A stretch of 15,207 nt of DNA, taken from Kiritimatiellia bacterium (GTDB lineage Bacteria; Verrucomicrobiota; Kiritimatiellia; RFP12; UBA1067). The stretch's first letter is position 1; every line of letters starts with the position of its first letter. The stretch is taken from NCBI GenBank assembly GCA_017959645.1, contig JAGDAE010000204.1:1-15207 (forward strand). The letters run 5' to 3'. The position numbers and the translations under genes were made by a program. The notes beneath the pieces were generated by a model that did no database searches, was not told the DNA's origin, and worked only from the letters and a program-made list of their open reading frames with translations. Shown one piece after another: positions 5,807 to 13,393 of this stretch.

Positions 5807-7896
5807 GGCACATCTCCTTTTCTTTTAAGGCGCTCGATCCGTTTCGCCGCCTCGGTGGCGGCCGGCGCGTCGCTCGTCTTGACCAGTTCCAGTACGCTGA
5901 TCGCCTGGAAATCGTTTCCCCTTCCGGCGAATTCCTCGGCGAGGCGGAATGCCGCGCGGGAAAATGCCGAACGCACGTCGTCGTCGAACCGTTCTCCGCG
6001 CGCGGCCCCGTCGCGATACGCGAGAACGACATCGACATAGTATCCTTCGATCGCCTCGTCCATGCGCTTGAGTTTTTCGAGCGTGCGCGCGATGCGGAAC
6101 GAAATCAAGATGCGTCTGCCGGCGTCGGTCGTCTCGTCGTTGCGCAGCCCCATGTACGACTCGAGCGCGCGCCGGTAAAGCTCAGGGTTGTCGGCGCCCA
6201 TTCCGAACAGCGCGTCGGCGCGGAGCAGATTCGCGAAAACCGCCCTTTCGCGTGTTAGTCCGTCGCACAGCAACGCCCTGTCAAGCACCAGTATAGCCTC
6301 GTCGAACCTGGCCGTTTCCACAAGCGCCTCGGCCTGCAGAATCAGCCCCTCGCCGCAGCACGGAGAAGCCGGATATTTTTCGGCCAGCGCGGTCGTAGTC
6401 TGTATCGTCTTGCCGAAATCGCCGCCCGAGAACCATGCTTTCGCAGCCCACAGCATCGATTCCGGTGCGCGACCGGTCCCGGATTCGAGTCCAGCCGAAG
6501 CGAGAAACATATCCGCCGCCTCCTGCCAGCGGCGGCAGTTAAAGTCGTATCTGGCGAGCCACAGCGTCGCCTCGGCGCGCATCCCCGGCGCGACCGCGGC
6601 CGAACGCAGCGCCGTCATCCGGCGTTCCGCCTCGCCGTCCAATCCCCGCCCGTAGCAGCAAAGCGCGGCCAGATATTCCATACGGTCTTTCTGCGAAGGA
6701 TCTTCCGCGGCCATCGCCTCGAAAATCTCCTGTGCTTCGTCGAAACGGTATTCGCGGTAGAGTTGCCTTCCGCGCTTTTCACGCTCCCGGTGCGCCAGCA
6801 GTTCCGCCGCCTTGCGCGAAGCCGGCGCGTCCGGATACTTTTCGATCGCGCGGCGGTATTCGTCCATCGCCCTATCGTTTTCGCCCGCCGACGACAGCGC
6901 ATCGCCGCGCCGCACGGCATTCACCGCCTTGGCGTCTGCCGACTCGGCTAGTTCCTCCGCCTTCGCGAACGCCTCCAGCGCCTCCGTCGTCTTCCCAGTC
7001 ATCGCGAAAGCCACGCCCCGGCCTGAGTTCATCGCGCACGACTTGACGGAATCGGGCCAGGCGGCGATCATCTCCGCATACACGTCGAGAGCCTCTTTGT
7101 AGCGGCCGAGCGCCACGGCGGACGAGGCGATCGCCCCGAAGCTCTCTTTCGCGTCTTCGGCGTCGGGCGCGTCGCGCACCAGCGCGCGAACGATCGACGC
7201 GCCATCATCGTAGGTCGCGGCCGATTCCATGAGCAGTCGCCCAAGCCACAATCCGGCGGAGCGTCGCGCCGCCGCCGAATCCGCGCCGACGTGCAGATCC
7301 TTCAGAATTCCGGTGTCGCCCAGATTGGCCGCCGCGACGATGCGGACGCGTTCGTCGACATTCGTGCCGCCGTGTGCGACCTCGTACCAGAAATTCGACG
7401 CCCCGGCGGCGTCTCCGGTGGCCGCCAGCAACGATGCGACTTGCATCTTGGTCTCGAAATCGCCTTCGTTCTCCGTCCCGGAACCGAGAATTTCGAGCGC
7501 CGCCGGAGCGCCATCGAGACGCAACGCGATGCGCGATTTCAGACGGCGTGCGAGCTGGGCATGCGCCGGATCGGCGAAATCAATCCCTTCGATCGCAAGC
7601 CGTGAATTTTCGAGATCTCCCGTCTCGAAAAGCGCCAAAGCCCTGTAGTACGCCAACTCTTCGCATTCCGCTCCGGCCGGTTCGCTCGCGAACGCGGCCA
7701 ACTCGCTCCATTTCCCTCTGCGGGCGAGGCACTCCGCTTCGATCAGCGACGCTTCTGCGCCCGGAACCCTGCGGGCATGCGCGACCGCGATTTCGAAAAG
7801 CCCGTCGCGCAACGCTTCGCGCGCGATCGAAAGTTCGTCCTCGCCGGACGCCGCCAGCGCCGCAAGTACGCAGAATATCGCGGAAAGCCGCCTCAC
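5803..7896 (-). CDS. Secreted TPR-repeat protein of the Exb-like cluster
   Basis: This is a 697-aa protein starting at GTG 7896, which overlaps the era stop as GTGA with a GGAG about 7 nt upstream. The N-terminus (MRRLSAIFCVLAALAASGE) is a signal peptide, probably cleaved near residue 16-18, so the protein should be periplasmic. The rest is almost entirely helical repeats of TPR type, for example about 263-285, 299-315, 335-358, 383-402, 490-512 and 527-542, each with the spaced Gly/Ala/Tyr/Pro pattern. No enzymatic domain is visible. It overlaps the ExbB-like gene by 4 nt. TPR proteins beside ExbB/ExbD pairs are common in several Gram-negative phyla and are thought to act as envelope scaffolds, but the role here is unknown. 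The reading frame stays open far upstream inside era; I rejected that extension because the signal peptide starts exactly at the overlap. Confidence 0.85.
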   Translation of the reverse strand: MRRLSAIFCVLAALAASGEDELSIAREALRDGLFEIAVAHARRVPGAEASLIEAECLARRGKWSELAAFASEPAGAECEELAYYRALALFETGDLENSRLAIEGIDFADPAHAQLARRLKSRIALRLDGAPAALEILGSGTENEGDFETKMQVASLLAATGDAAGASNFWYEVAHGGTNVDERVRIVAAANLGDTGILKDLHVGADSAAARRSAGLWLGRLLMESAATYDDGASIVRALVRDAPDAEDAKESFGAIASSAVALGRYKEALDVYAEMIAAWPDSVKSCAMNSGRGVAFAMTGKTTEALEAFAKAEELAESADAKAVNAVRRGDALSSAGENDRAMDEYRRAIEKYPDAPASRKAAELLAHREREKRGRQLYREYRFDEAQEIFEAMAAEDPSQKDRMEYLAALCCYGRGLDGEAERRMTALRSAAVAPGMRAEATLWLARYDFNCRRWQEAADMFLASAGLESGTGRAPESMLWAAKAWFSGGDFGKTIQTTTALAEKYPASPCCGEGLILQAEALVETARFDEAILVLDRALLCDGLTRERAVFANLLRADALFGMGADNPELYRRALESYMGLRNDETTDAGRRILISFRIARTLEKLKRMDEAIEGYYVDVVLAYRDGAARGERFDDDVRSAFSRAAFRLAEEFAGRGNDFQAISVLELVKTSDAPAATEAAKRIERLKRKGDVP

Positions 7897-8789
7897 ACCA
7901 GGTCTCCGAGATAGCCCATTTCCGCCAGCAGCCGCCGGTTTTCGGTCCACTTCGGCTCGACGCGCACCCAGATTTCGAGCGACACCCTGACTCCGAATAT
8001 CTCGGAGAGTTCCTTCTCCGCCGCCTTGCGCACATTCTTGACGGTCGATGCCCCGCGGCCGATGACGATCGGCTTTTGGGACGCGCGTTTCACCAGCACG
8101 TCGGCGGACACCTTCCATCCCCTGCCGCTTTCGTCTATCTTCTTCACCACGATGCCGATTTCGTGCGGAAGCTCGTCTCGCAGCGTCGCCAGGAATTTTT
8201 CGCGGATCGAATCCGCGATCGTCAACTTGCGCGGATAGTCGGTGACTATATCGTCGTCGAAAAGTTTCTCCCCTTCCTCTGCAAGTCCGAACAGCGTTCC
8301 GAGGACATCTTCGATTCCCTGTCCGCCAAGCGCCGAAATCTTGAGCCAGTGTGGGGAGACGTCCGAATTCTCCTCCTTCCAGGCATCGCGGTACATTGTC
8401 TCGAAGAACGGCTCGCGGTCGCACTTGTTGAGAACGAAGACCACTTTTTCCGGACGCTCTTTGGCGATCCGGTTCATCCACCCTATGTCCTCCAGCTGCG
8501 GAGCTTCGGAGGCATCGAAAACGACGCAAAGGATGTCTACGCCGGCGGCGCTTCTGCGCGCCATGCGGTTCAGCAGCGAACCGAGCGTCCCGACCGCCTT
8601 GTGCAATCCCGGTGTGTCGAGAAGGACGAGCTGGCCGCGTTCGTCCGCCGCAATTCCCCTGATCGTGTTGCGCGTAGTCTGCTCGACGGGGGAGACGATC
8701 GAAATCTTCTCCCCGACCAGAGCGTTTACGAGCGTCGATTTGCCGGCGTTCGTGCGCCCCGTCACACCGACTACAGCGACCTTCGGCAT
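7893..8789 (-). CDS. era: GTPase Era
   Basis: The protein has 298 aa, close to the usual 300 for Era, the GTPase that binds the 3' end of 16S rRNA and assists 30S assembly. The G domain shows G1 GRTNAGKS (11-18), G2 around QTTRNT (37-42), G3 DTPG (58-61), G4 NKCD (121-124) and G5 SAL (152-154). A C-terminal KH domain (about 208-285) carries the SQKPIVIGRG segment. Two oddities: three extra residues (VTG) sit before the P-loop, and the KH GXXG loop reads GRGA, with A247 where glycine is usual. The start is ATG at 8789, overlapping the upstream stop by 1 nt; an in-frame GTG lies one codon earlier. There is no good Shine-Dalgarno close by, so translation is probably coupled to the RpiB-SHMT gene. 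Longer upstream extensions in this frame run into that gene and are unlikely. Confidence 0.93.
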   Translation of the reverse strand: MPKVAVVGVTGRTNAGKSTLVNALVGEKISIVSPVEQTTRNTIRGIAADERGQLVLLDTPGLHKAVGTLGSLLNRMARRSAAGVDILCVVFDASEAPQLEDIGWMNRIAKERPEKVVFVLNKCDREPFFETMYRDAWKEENSDVSPHWLKISALGGQGIEDVLGTLFGLAEEGEKLFDDDIVTDYPRKLTIADSIREKFLATLRDELPHEIGIVVKKIDESGRGWKVSADVLVKRASQKPIVIGRGASTVKNVRKAAEKELSEIFGVRVSLEIWVRVEPKWTENRRLLAEMGYLGDLV

Positions 8790-10468
8790 CACGGCACCGG
8801 GAACTTCGCCGCCAGCTCCTTCGCTTCGCGCTTCACACGCTCCTGGACCGCAGTGTTCGACACGTCGTCGAGAACATCGGCGATCCAAGTTCCGATCTTG
8901 ATCATTTCCGGCTCTTTCATTCCGCGAGTGGTGACGGAAGCCGTCCCGACGCGTATGCCGGATGTGTTGAAAGGCGATTCGGAATCGAACGGAATCGTGT
9001 TTTTGTTGACGACGATTCCGGCTGCGTCAAGCGCGGCGGCGGCGGCTTTGCCAGTTATGCCCTTAGTGGATTTGACATCCACGAGGAACAGGTGGTTGTC
9101 GGTTCCTCCCGAGACGATCCTGTACCCCCGGTCTTTTACCGTCGCGCATAGCACCGCGCAATTTCCGACAATCTGCCTGGCGTAGTCCTTTTTCTCTCCG
9201 CCCATCCACTCCTTGAAACACACCGCCTTGGCCGCGATGATGTTCTCGAGCGGTCCGCCCTGCATGCCGGGGAAGACGGCCGAGTCGATCGCCTTCGCAT
9301 ACTTCTCCTTGCAGAGAACCATGCCGCCCCGGGGCCCGCCGAGCGTCTTGTGCGTCGTGGTGGTTACGAAATCGGCGTAGGGAACCGGCGATTCGTGTGC
9401 GCCGCCGGCCACGAGTCCTGCTATATGGGCCATGTCGACCATCATGAGACATCCGACCTTGTCGCAAATCTCGCGGATGCGCCTAAAATCTATCTTGCGC
9501 GGATACGCCGAAGCTCCCGTGAGCAGGATTTTCGGCTTCGTCTCCATCGCCTGCCGCTCGATCGCGTCGTAATCGAGCATCTCGCTCGTCCTGTCGACCG
9601 TGTACGGAACGATGTTGTAGAGCTTGCCCGAGAAGTTGACCGCCGAACCGTGCGAGAGGTGCCCGCCCTGGTCGAGCGACAGCGACATTATCGTATCGCC
9701 CGGCTGCAGCATCGCGAAATAGACCGCCATGTTCGCGGAAGAGCCGCAGTGCGGCTGCACGTTCGCGTGCTCCGCGCCGAAAAGTTCGCATGCGCGCCGG
9801 CGCGCCAGTTCCTCCACCGCGTCGACCGGCAGGCACCCCGAATACCACCGCTTGCCCGGATACCCCTCGGCGTACTTGTTCATCAACACGCTGCCCGCCG
9901 CCTCGCGGCAGGCGCGCGACGACGTGTTCTCGGAGGCGATGAGGTTGATCTCCGTGTCTTCCTGGCGGGTCTGCGCCACGATCGCCTCGAACACTTCCGG
10001 ATCGTCCTTGAGCAGCCCCGACGCGTCGGACAGCCGCTGCGCGCGCTCCACCTTCATGCGACGGCGCACATGCCGCTCGCTCTCGTCAACCGGCGTTGAA
10101 ACGAATGTCTTCACGATCTCGAGCGCATATTCCACGCTGACCAGATCGGCCCCGATGCAAACCACGTTCGCGCCGTTGTGCTGGCGCGTCACCGTCGCGT
10201 CGTCGGTGGTGCGGCAGATCGCCGCACGGATGTTCTGGAACCGGTTCGCCGCCATCGACATCCCGGCGCCGGTCCTGCACACCAGAACGCCGAAGTCCGC
10301 AGCCCCCGACGCCACGTCGAGCGCCACGGCGTCCGCGTAGTCGGGATAGTCGCAGGCCGTCTTGTCCGACGGACCGCGGTCGATTACGGCAAACCCCTCC
10401 GCGAGCGCCTTTGCCAGCACCGTTTTCATTTCAAATCCGCCGTGGTCTGAAGCTATAACGATTTTCAT
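8789..10468 (-). CDS. Fused ribose-5-phosphate isomerase B / serine hydroxymethyltransferase
   Basis: This single 559-aa ORF joins two complete enzymes. Residues 1 to about 142 are RpiB (ribulose-5-P to ribose-5-P): SDHGG with D8 and H9, catalytic C64 in CRTGAGMS, H97 in HNGANV and the RH-RRR tail at 132-137. About 10 linker residues follow. Residues from about 152 to 559 are SHMT (serine plus THF to glycine plus methylene-THF): YAEGYPGKRWYSG, LDQGGHLSHGS, D345/H348 in VDMAHIAG, and the PLP lysine K374 in TTTHKTLGGPRGG. The RpiB motif CGTG is CRTG here, with R65 replacing glycine. I see no stop or frameshift between the halves. The start ATG has AAGGAG 5 nt upstream, behind its own promoter. 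The stop overlaps era by 1 nt (TGATG). Both activities feed nucleotide synthesis, which fits pyrE at the end of the operon. The equivalent separate genes would be rpiB and glyA. Confidence 0.93.
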   Translation of the reverse strand: MKIVIASDHGGFEMKTVLAKALAEGFAVIDRGPSDKTACDYPDYADAVALDVASGAADFGVLVCRTGAGMSMAANRFQNIRAAICRTTDDATVTRQHNGANVVCIGADLVSVEYALEIVKTFVSTPVDESERHVRRRMKVERAQRLSDASGLLKDDPEVFEAIVAQTRQEDTEINLIASENTSSRACREAAGSVLMNKYAEGYPGKRWYSGCLPVDAVEELARRRACELFGAEHANVQPHCGSSANMAVYFAMLQPGDTIMSLSLDQGGHLSHGSAVNFSGKLYNIVPYTVDRTSEMLDYDAIERQAMETKPKILLTGASAYPRKIDFRRIREICDKVGCLMMVDMAHIAGLVAGGAHESPVPYADFVTTTTHKTLGGPRGGMVLCKEKYAKAIDSAVFPGMQGGPLENIIAAKAVCFKEWMGGEKKDYARQIVGNCAVLCATVKDRGYRIVSGGTDNHLFLVDVKSTKGITGKAAAAALDAAGIVVNKNTIPFDSESPFNTSGIRVGTASVTTRGMKEPEMIKIGTWIADVLDDVSNTAVQERVKREAKELAAKFPVP

Positions 10469-10483
10469 CTTGTCTCCTTGTCC

Positions 10484-10506
10484 GGCCGCAAATGCGCTAT
10501 GCGGCC
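10484..10506 (-). promoter_or_regulatory. 5' leader hairpin of the rpiB-glyA operon
   Basis: On the minus-strand RNA, GGCCGCA (10506-10500) pairs perfectly with TGCGGCC (10490-10484) around a 9-nt loop. The stem would begin about 4 nt from the predicted RNA 5' end and finish 4 nt before the AAGGAG Shine-Dalgarno (10479-10474). Such 5'-terminal stems are known to slow 5'-end-dependent mRNA decay, and this one could also affect ribosome access. It is too small to be a glycine or THF riboswitch. Confidence 0.45.
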
Positions 10507-10516
10507 ATTTCCGTGT

Positions 10517-10525
10517 ATTATACCA
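10517..10525 (-). promoter_or_regulatory. Extended -10 promoter upstream of rpiB-glyA
   Basis: On the minus strand, 10525-10517 reads TGGTATAAT, a perfect TATAAT hexamer at 10522-10517 preceded by the TGn extended -10 element. A hexamer 17 nt further upstream (10545-10540, CCCCCG) does not resemble TTGACA, so recognition probably depends on the extended -10. The predicted transcription start is near 10510, giving a leader of about 41 nt before ATG 10468. The same AAATATGrTATAAT block occurs at 3639-3652. The start site is predicted from the motif only. Confidence 0.7.
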
Positions 10526-10528
10526 TAT

Positions 10529-10554
10529 TTTTCGCTCGACGGGGGGTGCGAAAA
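10529..10554. repeat. Inverted repeat overlapping the -35 region of the rpiB-glyA promoter
   Basis: TTTTCGC at 10529-10535 and GCGAAAA at 10548-10554 form a perfect 7-bp inverted repeat around a 12-nt spacer. It lies between the end of the ydcF-like gene and the -10 element, at about -19 to -44 from the predicted start. It could be an operator. It is not followed by a U-run on the minus-strand transcript, so it does not look like an intrinsic terminator for the upstream operon. A chance repeat of this size cannot be excluded. Confidence 0.3.
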
Positions 10555-10570
10555 GCGATATGCCGTCAGC

Positions 10571-11371
10571 TCACCGGAAAAGCGTGTAGCCGGCGAGACC
10601 CAGCAGTTCTTTGAACACCGTGCAGTTGCGGCCGAAACTGTCCGGGTCCGGAAAGAAAGCATTGAAGCGAATCCCGTCGGGATGCATCTTCGCCATCGTC
10701 GCCTCGAAATCGGTCGCGCATGGCATGACTTCGAGATCCGGCGCGTATTTCTCGAACATGAGGACGCTTCGGCGCATATGCCAGGCTGAAGTGACGAGAA
10801 GAATCTTCGATACGCCTTTTTCGCGCAGCATGGCGTTTACGAACCGCGCGTTCTCTTCGGTGTTGCGCGAAGCCGTCTCGAAAATCATCGCGGAATCCGG
10901 AACCCCGAAATCTTCGAGCAGCGGTTTCGTCGACCATTCGTCGCTGAATCCCGAGCAGACGACGAGCGGCGCTTTGCCTACACGGTAAAGACGCACCGCA
11001 TGCCACACGCGGTCGGCGGGCGCGGCCATGTCCGCATACGGGCAGCCGTTCGTGTGGCATCCCATTCCGCCGCCGAGAACGACGATCGCGTCCGCGTCCG
11101 GGCATTCTGCGGCCGAGGGCCCCCACGTTTCCTCGCCGGATGCGGCGAAATCCGCGCGCGTCGCATATTTGGCGTAGGGGCGCTCAAGCCAGCCGCCGAC
11201 AGCGATGTACATCGCCTTCGTCGACCATGCCCAGAGCCAGACGACCGAGAACGCGACCAAGGCCGCCGAAAGACGGCGAAAACGCCTCGCCGCCAGCGAC
11301 GCGGCAAGCGCAAGAATCGCGACCAACAACGGATTCGAGACCGCGAAGACGATTTTATTGAGGATGAACAC
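10571..11371 (-). CDS. YdcF/ElyC-family (DUF218) membrane protein
   Basis: The protein has 266 aa, with two N-terminal hydrophobic segments (about 9-28 and 35-55) followed by a DUF218 domain. Family motifs seen are AIVVLGGGMG (95-104), LYRVGKAPLVVCSG (128-141), SRNTEEN (168-174) and LLVTSAWHMRRS (191-202). The two-TM plus DUF218 layout matches E. coli ElyC (YcbC), a factor linked to cell-envelope and peptidoglycan precursor homeostasis; the biochemical activity of the family is poorly defined. The start appears to be GTG at 11371, 15 nt after the glgB stop. The only SD-like sequence is a G-run 3 nt upstream, so translation may depend on readout from glgB. The link to glycogen genes may be co-transcription only. 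Confidence 0.85.
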   Translation of the reverse strand: MFILNKIVFAVSNPLLVAILALAASLAARRFRRLSAALVAFSVVWLWAWSTKAMYIAVGGWLERPYAKYATRADFAASGEETWGPSAAECPDADAIVVLGGGMGCHTNGCPYADMAAPADRVWHAVRLYRVGKAPLVVCSGFSDEWSTKPLLEDFGVPDSAMIFETASRNTEENARFVNAMLREKGVSKILLVTSAWHMRRSVLMFEKYAPDLEVMPCATDFEATMAKMHPDGIRFNAFFPDPDSFGRNCTVFKELLGLAGYTLFR

Positions 11372-11386
11372 GCGTCCCCCGGCGCG

Positions 11387-13393
11387 TCACGCGCGATGCT
11401 TGAGCACCATCGCGGTGCGGGCGGGTAGATAGACTTTTATCTGCTGCACTATTTCGCCGCGGTCGAGAACGAGCGACGGCGAGAATATCTGGCCCGGAAT
11501 GATGCGCCCCTGTCCGCCGAAACGCGGCTCGTCGCTGTCGAGCACGAGCTCCCAGTCGCTTCCCGGCGGCACGAGAATCCCGTAGTCGGCATACGAGCAG
11601 GCCGGACTGAAATTGAACACGAACACCATGTCGCCGCGCAGGAACGCGAGAACCTTGTCGCCTTCGTTGGCGACGAGTTTCGCCGGCTTGGCGTCGAACG
11701 CGCAGTTTCCGAACAGCGCGCGGGAACCGGAGAAAGCCTTTATCATCGCCTCGTCGAAATCGGCGAGTTGGCGGAAGCGCAGCGACGGGTCGTCTCTCAG
11801 CGACCACTGCCGCCGAGCGTGGCTGTAGCTCCATCCGTTTTCCTCTCGCGGAAAGTCGATCCATTCGGGATGCCCGAACTCGTTGCCCATGAAGTTCAGG
11901 TATGCGCCGCCGTTGAGCGCGAGCGTCGCCAGCCGCGCGAGTTTGTGCAGCGCGATCGCCCGCTCGACCTCGATAAGGCTCTGCCCGGCGCCCATTCCCC
12001 AGTAGATCGCGGCGTCCGCGAGCTGGAAGAAGAACGTCTTGCCGCCGACAAGCGCCTGATCGTGGCTCTCTACGTAGGAGACGACTTTTTCCTCGGCACG
12101 CTTGTTCGTAAGTTCCCGGAAGATCCCTTCCATCGGCCAGTCCTCGTCGCTCGTCTTTTCGGCGAGACGAAACCAGAAATCGGGCTCGCCCATCGCCATG
12201 CGGTAGTCGAATCCGATTCCGCAGTCGGCGACCGGCGCGGCGACGCCGGGCATTCCCGAAACGTCTTCGGCGATCGTGACCGCGTCTGGCCGCACCGCGT
12301 GGATCACCCGGTTGGCCAGCTGCAGATACACCCATGCGTCGTCATCAACCGAGCCGTTGAAATACATTCCATAGTTGGTGAAGGCGTCGCCCAGGCCGTG
12401 GTCCCAGAACAGCATCGAAGTGACCCCGTCGAAGCGGTAGCCGTCGAAGCGGTACTCGTCAAGCCAGAACCGGCAGTTCGAGAGCAGAAAATGGATTACA
12501 CCCGTCTTGCCGTAGTCGAAGCACCGGCTGTCCCACGCGCGGTGCCAGCCTTTCTCGCCGGAATGGAAATACTGGTAATCGGTTCCGTCGAAGCGGGAAA
12601 GCCCGTCGCGCTCGTTTTTCACCGCATGGGAATGGACCAGATCCATGATTACGCGAAGCCCCATGCCGTGCGCGGCATCGACGAGGCTCTTCAGATCGTC
12701 AGGCGTCCCGAAGCGCGACGAAGCGGCGAAGAAAGAGCTTACATGGTATCCGAACGACCCGTAATACGGATGTTCCATTATCGCCATGAGCTGCACCGTG
12801 TTGTAACCGGCGCGCTTTATGCGCGGAAGCACGCTGTCGCGGAACTCGGCGTAGGTCGAGACCTTTGCGTCCTCCCCGCCCATGCCGACATGGGCTTCGT
12901 AGATCAGCGGATGCGCCGGCCGCGGAGGCGCGGAATTCTTCCATCTGTAGGAAGACCTGTACACGCGCGCCGAAAAGAGCTTCGTGTCCGGATCCTGCGT
13001 CACGTAGCGCGCGAACGCCGGGATACGCTCGCCGTTGCCGCCCTCCCAGCGCACTTCAAGCCGGTAGTTGTCGCCATGTTTTATCGCTTTCGCCGGAATG
13101 CGCCGCTCCCACACGTCGGTGCCGGGCACCCTGAAGCATTCGAAACGCGGATCGATCTTCCATCCGGAGAAATCGCCGACGAGCCACATGCTCGTCGCGT
13201 TCGGCGCCCACTCGCGGAACACCCATCCGCCGTGCACGCGATGGAGCCCGTAGTATTCGTGGGCGCTCGCCCAGTCGGCCAGCGGCACCTTCCCGCCGGT
13301 AAGCGACGCTATGCGTTCGAGCGCACGCTTCGCGCGTCCGCGTATCGCCGCCTCGTAGGGCTTGAGATATCCGTCATCCAGCAGATGCGCCAT
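11387..13393 (-). CDS. glgB: 1,4-alpha-glucan branching enzyme, eukaryote-type GH13_8-like
   Basis: This 668-aa enzyme introduces alpha-1,6 branches into the glucan made by the upstream synthase. An N-terminal CBM48-like domain (about 45-150, containing WVFREWAPNA) precedes the GH13 barrel. Catalytic residues are the nucleophile D322 in DGYRFDGV, acid/base E376 in IAEDVSG, and the transition-state aspartate D445 in ESHDQ. The signature NFMGNEFGHPEWIDFPRE (500-517) is characteristic of the eukaryotic/GH13_8 branching enzymes rather than the E. coli GH13_9 type. A C-terminal all-beta domain ends at about residue 665. The start is ATG at 13393, with GGAGG 6 nt upstream inside the end of glgA. 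All key residues are intact, so I expect an active enzyme. The subfamily call rests on motifs, not on a tree. Confidence 0.93.
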   Translation of the reverse strand: MAHLLDDGYLKPYEAAIRGRAKRALERIASLTGGKVPLADWASAHEYYGLHRVHGGWVFREWAPNATSMWLVGDFSGWKIDPRFECFRVPGTDVWERRIPAKAIKHGDNYRLEVRWEGGNGERIPAFARYVTQDPDTKLFSARVYRSSYRWKNSAPPRPAHPLIYEAHVGMGGEDAKVSTYAEFRDSVLPRIKRAGYNTVQLMAIMEHPYYGSFGYHVSSFFAASSRFGTPDDLKSLVDAAHGMGLRVIMDLVHSHAVKNERDGLSRFDGTDYQYFHSGEKGWHRAWDSRCFDYGKTGVIHFLLSNCRFWLDEYRFDGYRFDGVTSMLFWDHGLGDAFTNYGMYFNGSVDDDAWVYLQLANRVIHAVRPDAVTIAEDVSGMPGVAAPVADCGIGFDYRMAMGEPDFWFRLAEKTSDEDWPMEGIFRELTNKRAEEKVVSYVESHDQALVGGKTFFFQLADAAIYWGMGAGQSLIEVERAIALHKLARLATLALNGGAYLNFMGNEFGHPEWIDFPREENGWSYSHARRQWSLRDDPSLRFRQLADFDEAMIKAFSGSRALFGNCAFDAKPAKLVANEGDKVLAFLRGDMVFVFNFSPACSYADYGILVPPGSDWELVLDSDEPRFGGQGRIIPGQIFSPSLVLDRGEIVQQIKVYLPARTAMVLKHRA

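Noticed and set aside
5803..8529. Upstream extension of the TPR protein to 908 residues
   Set aside because: The first 211 residues are out-of-frame era sequence. A signal peptide begins exactly at GTG 7896, with a GTGA overlap.
10507..10570. Intrinsic terminator after the ydcF-like gene
   Set aside because: The 7-bp inverted repeat at 10529-10554 is not followed by a U-run on the minus-strand RNA; an A-rich stretch and a promoter follow instead.
10469..10570. Glycine, THF or SAM riboswitch ahead of the SHMT gene
   Set aside because: The leader from the predicted start is only about 41 nt and contains one simple hairpin, too short for any of these aptamers.
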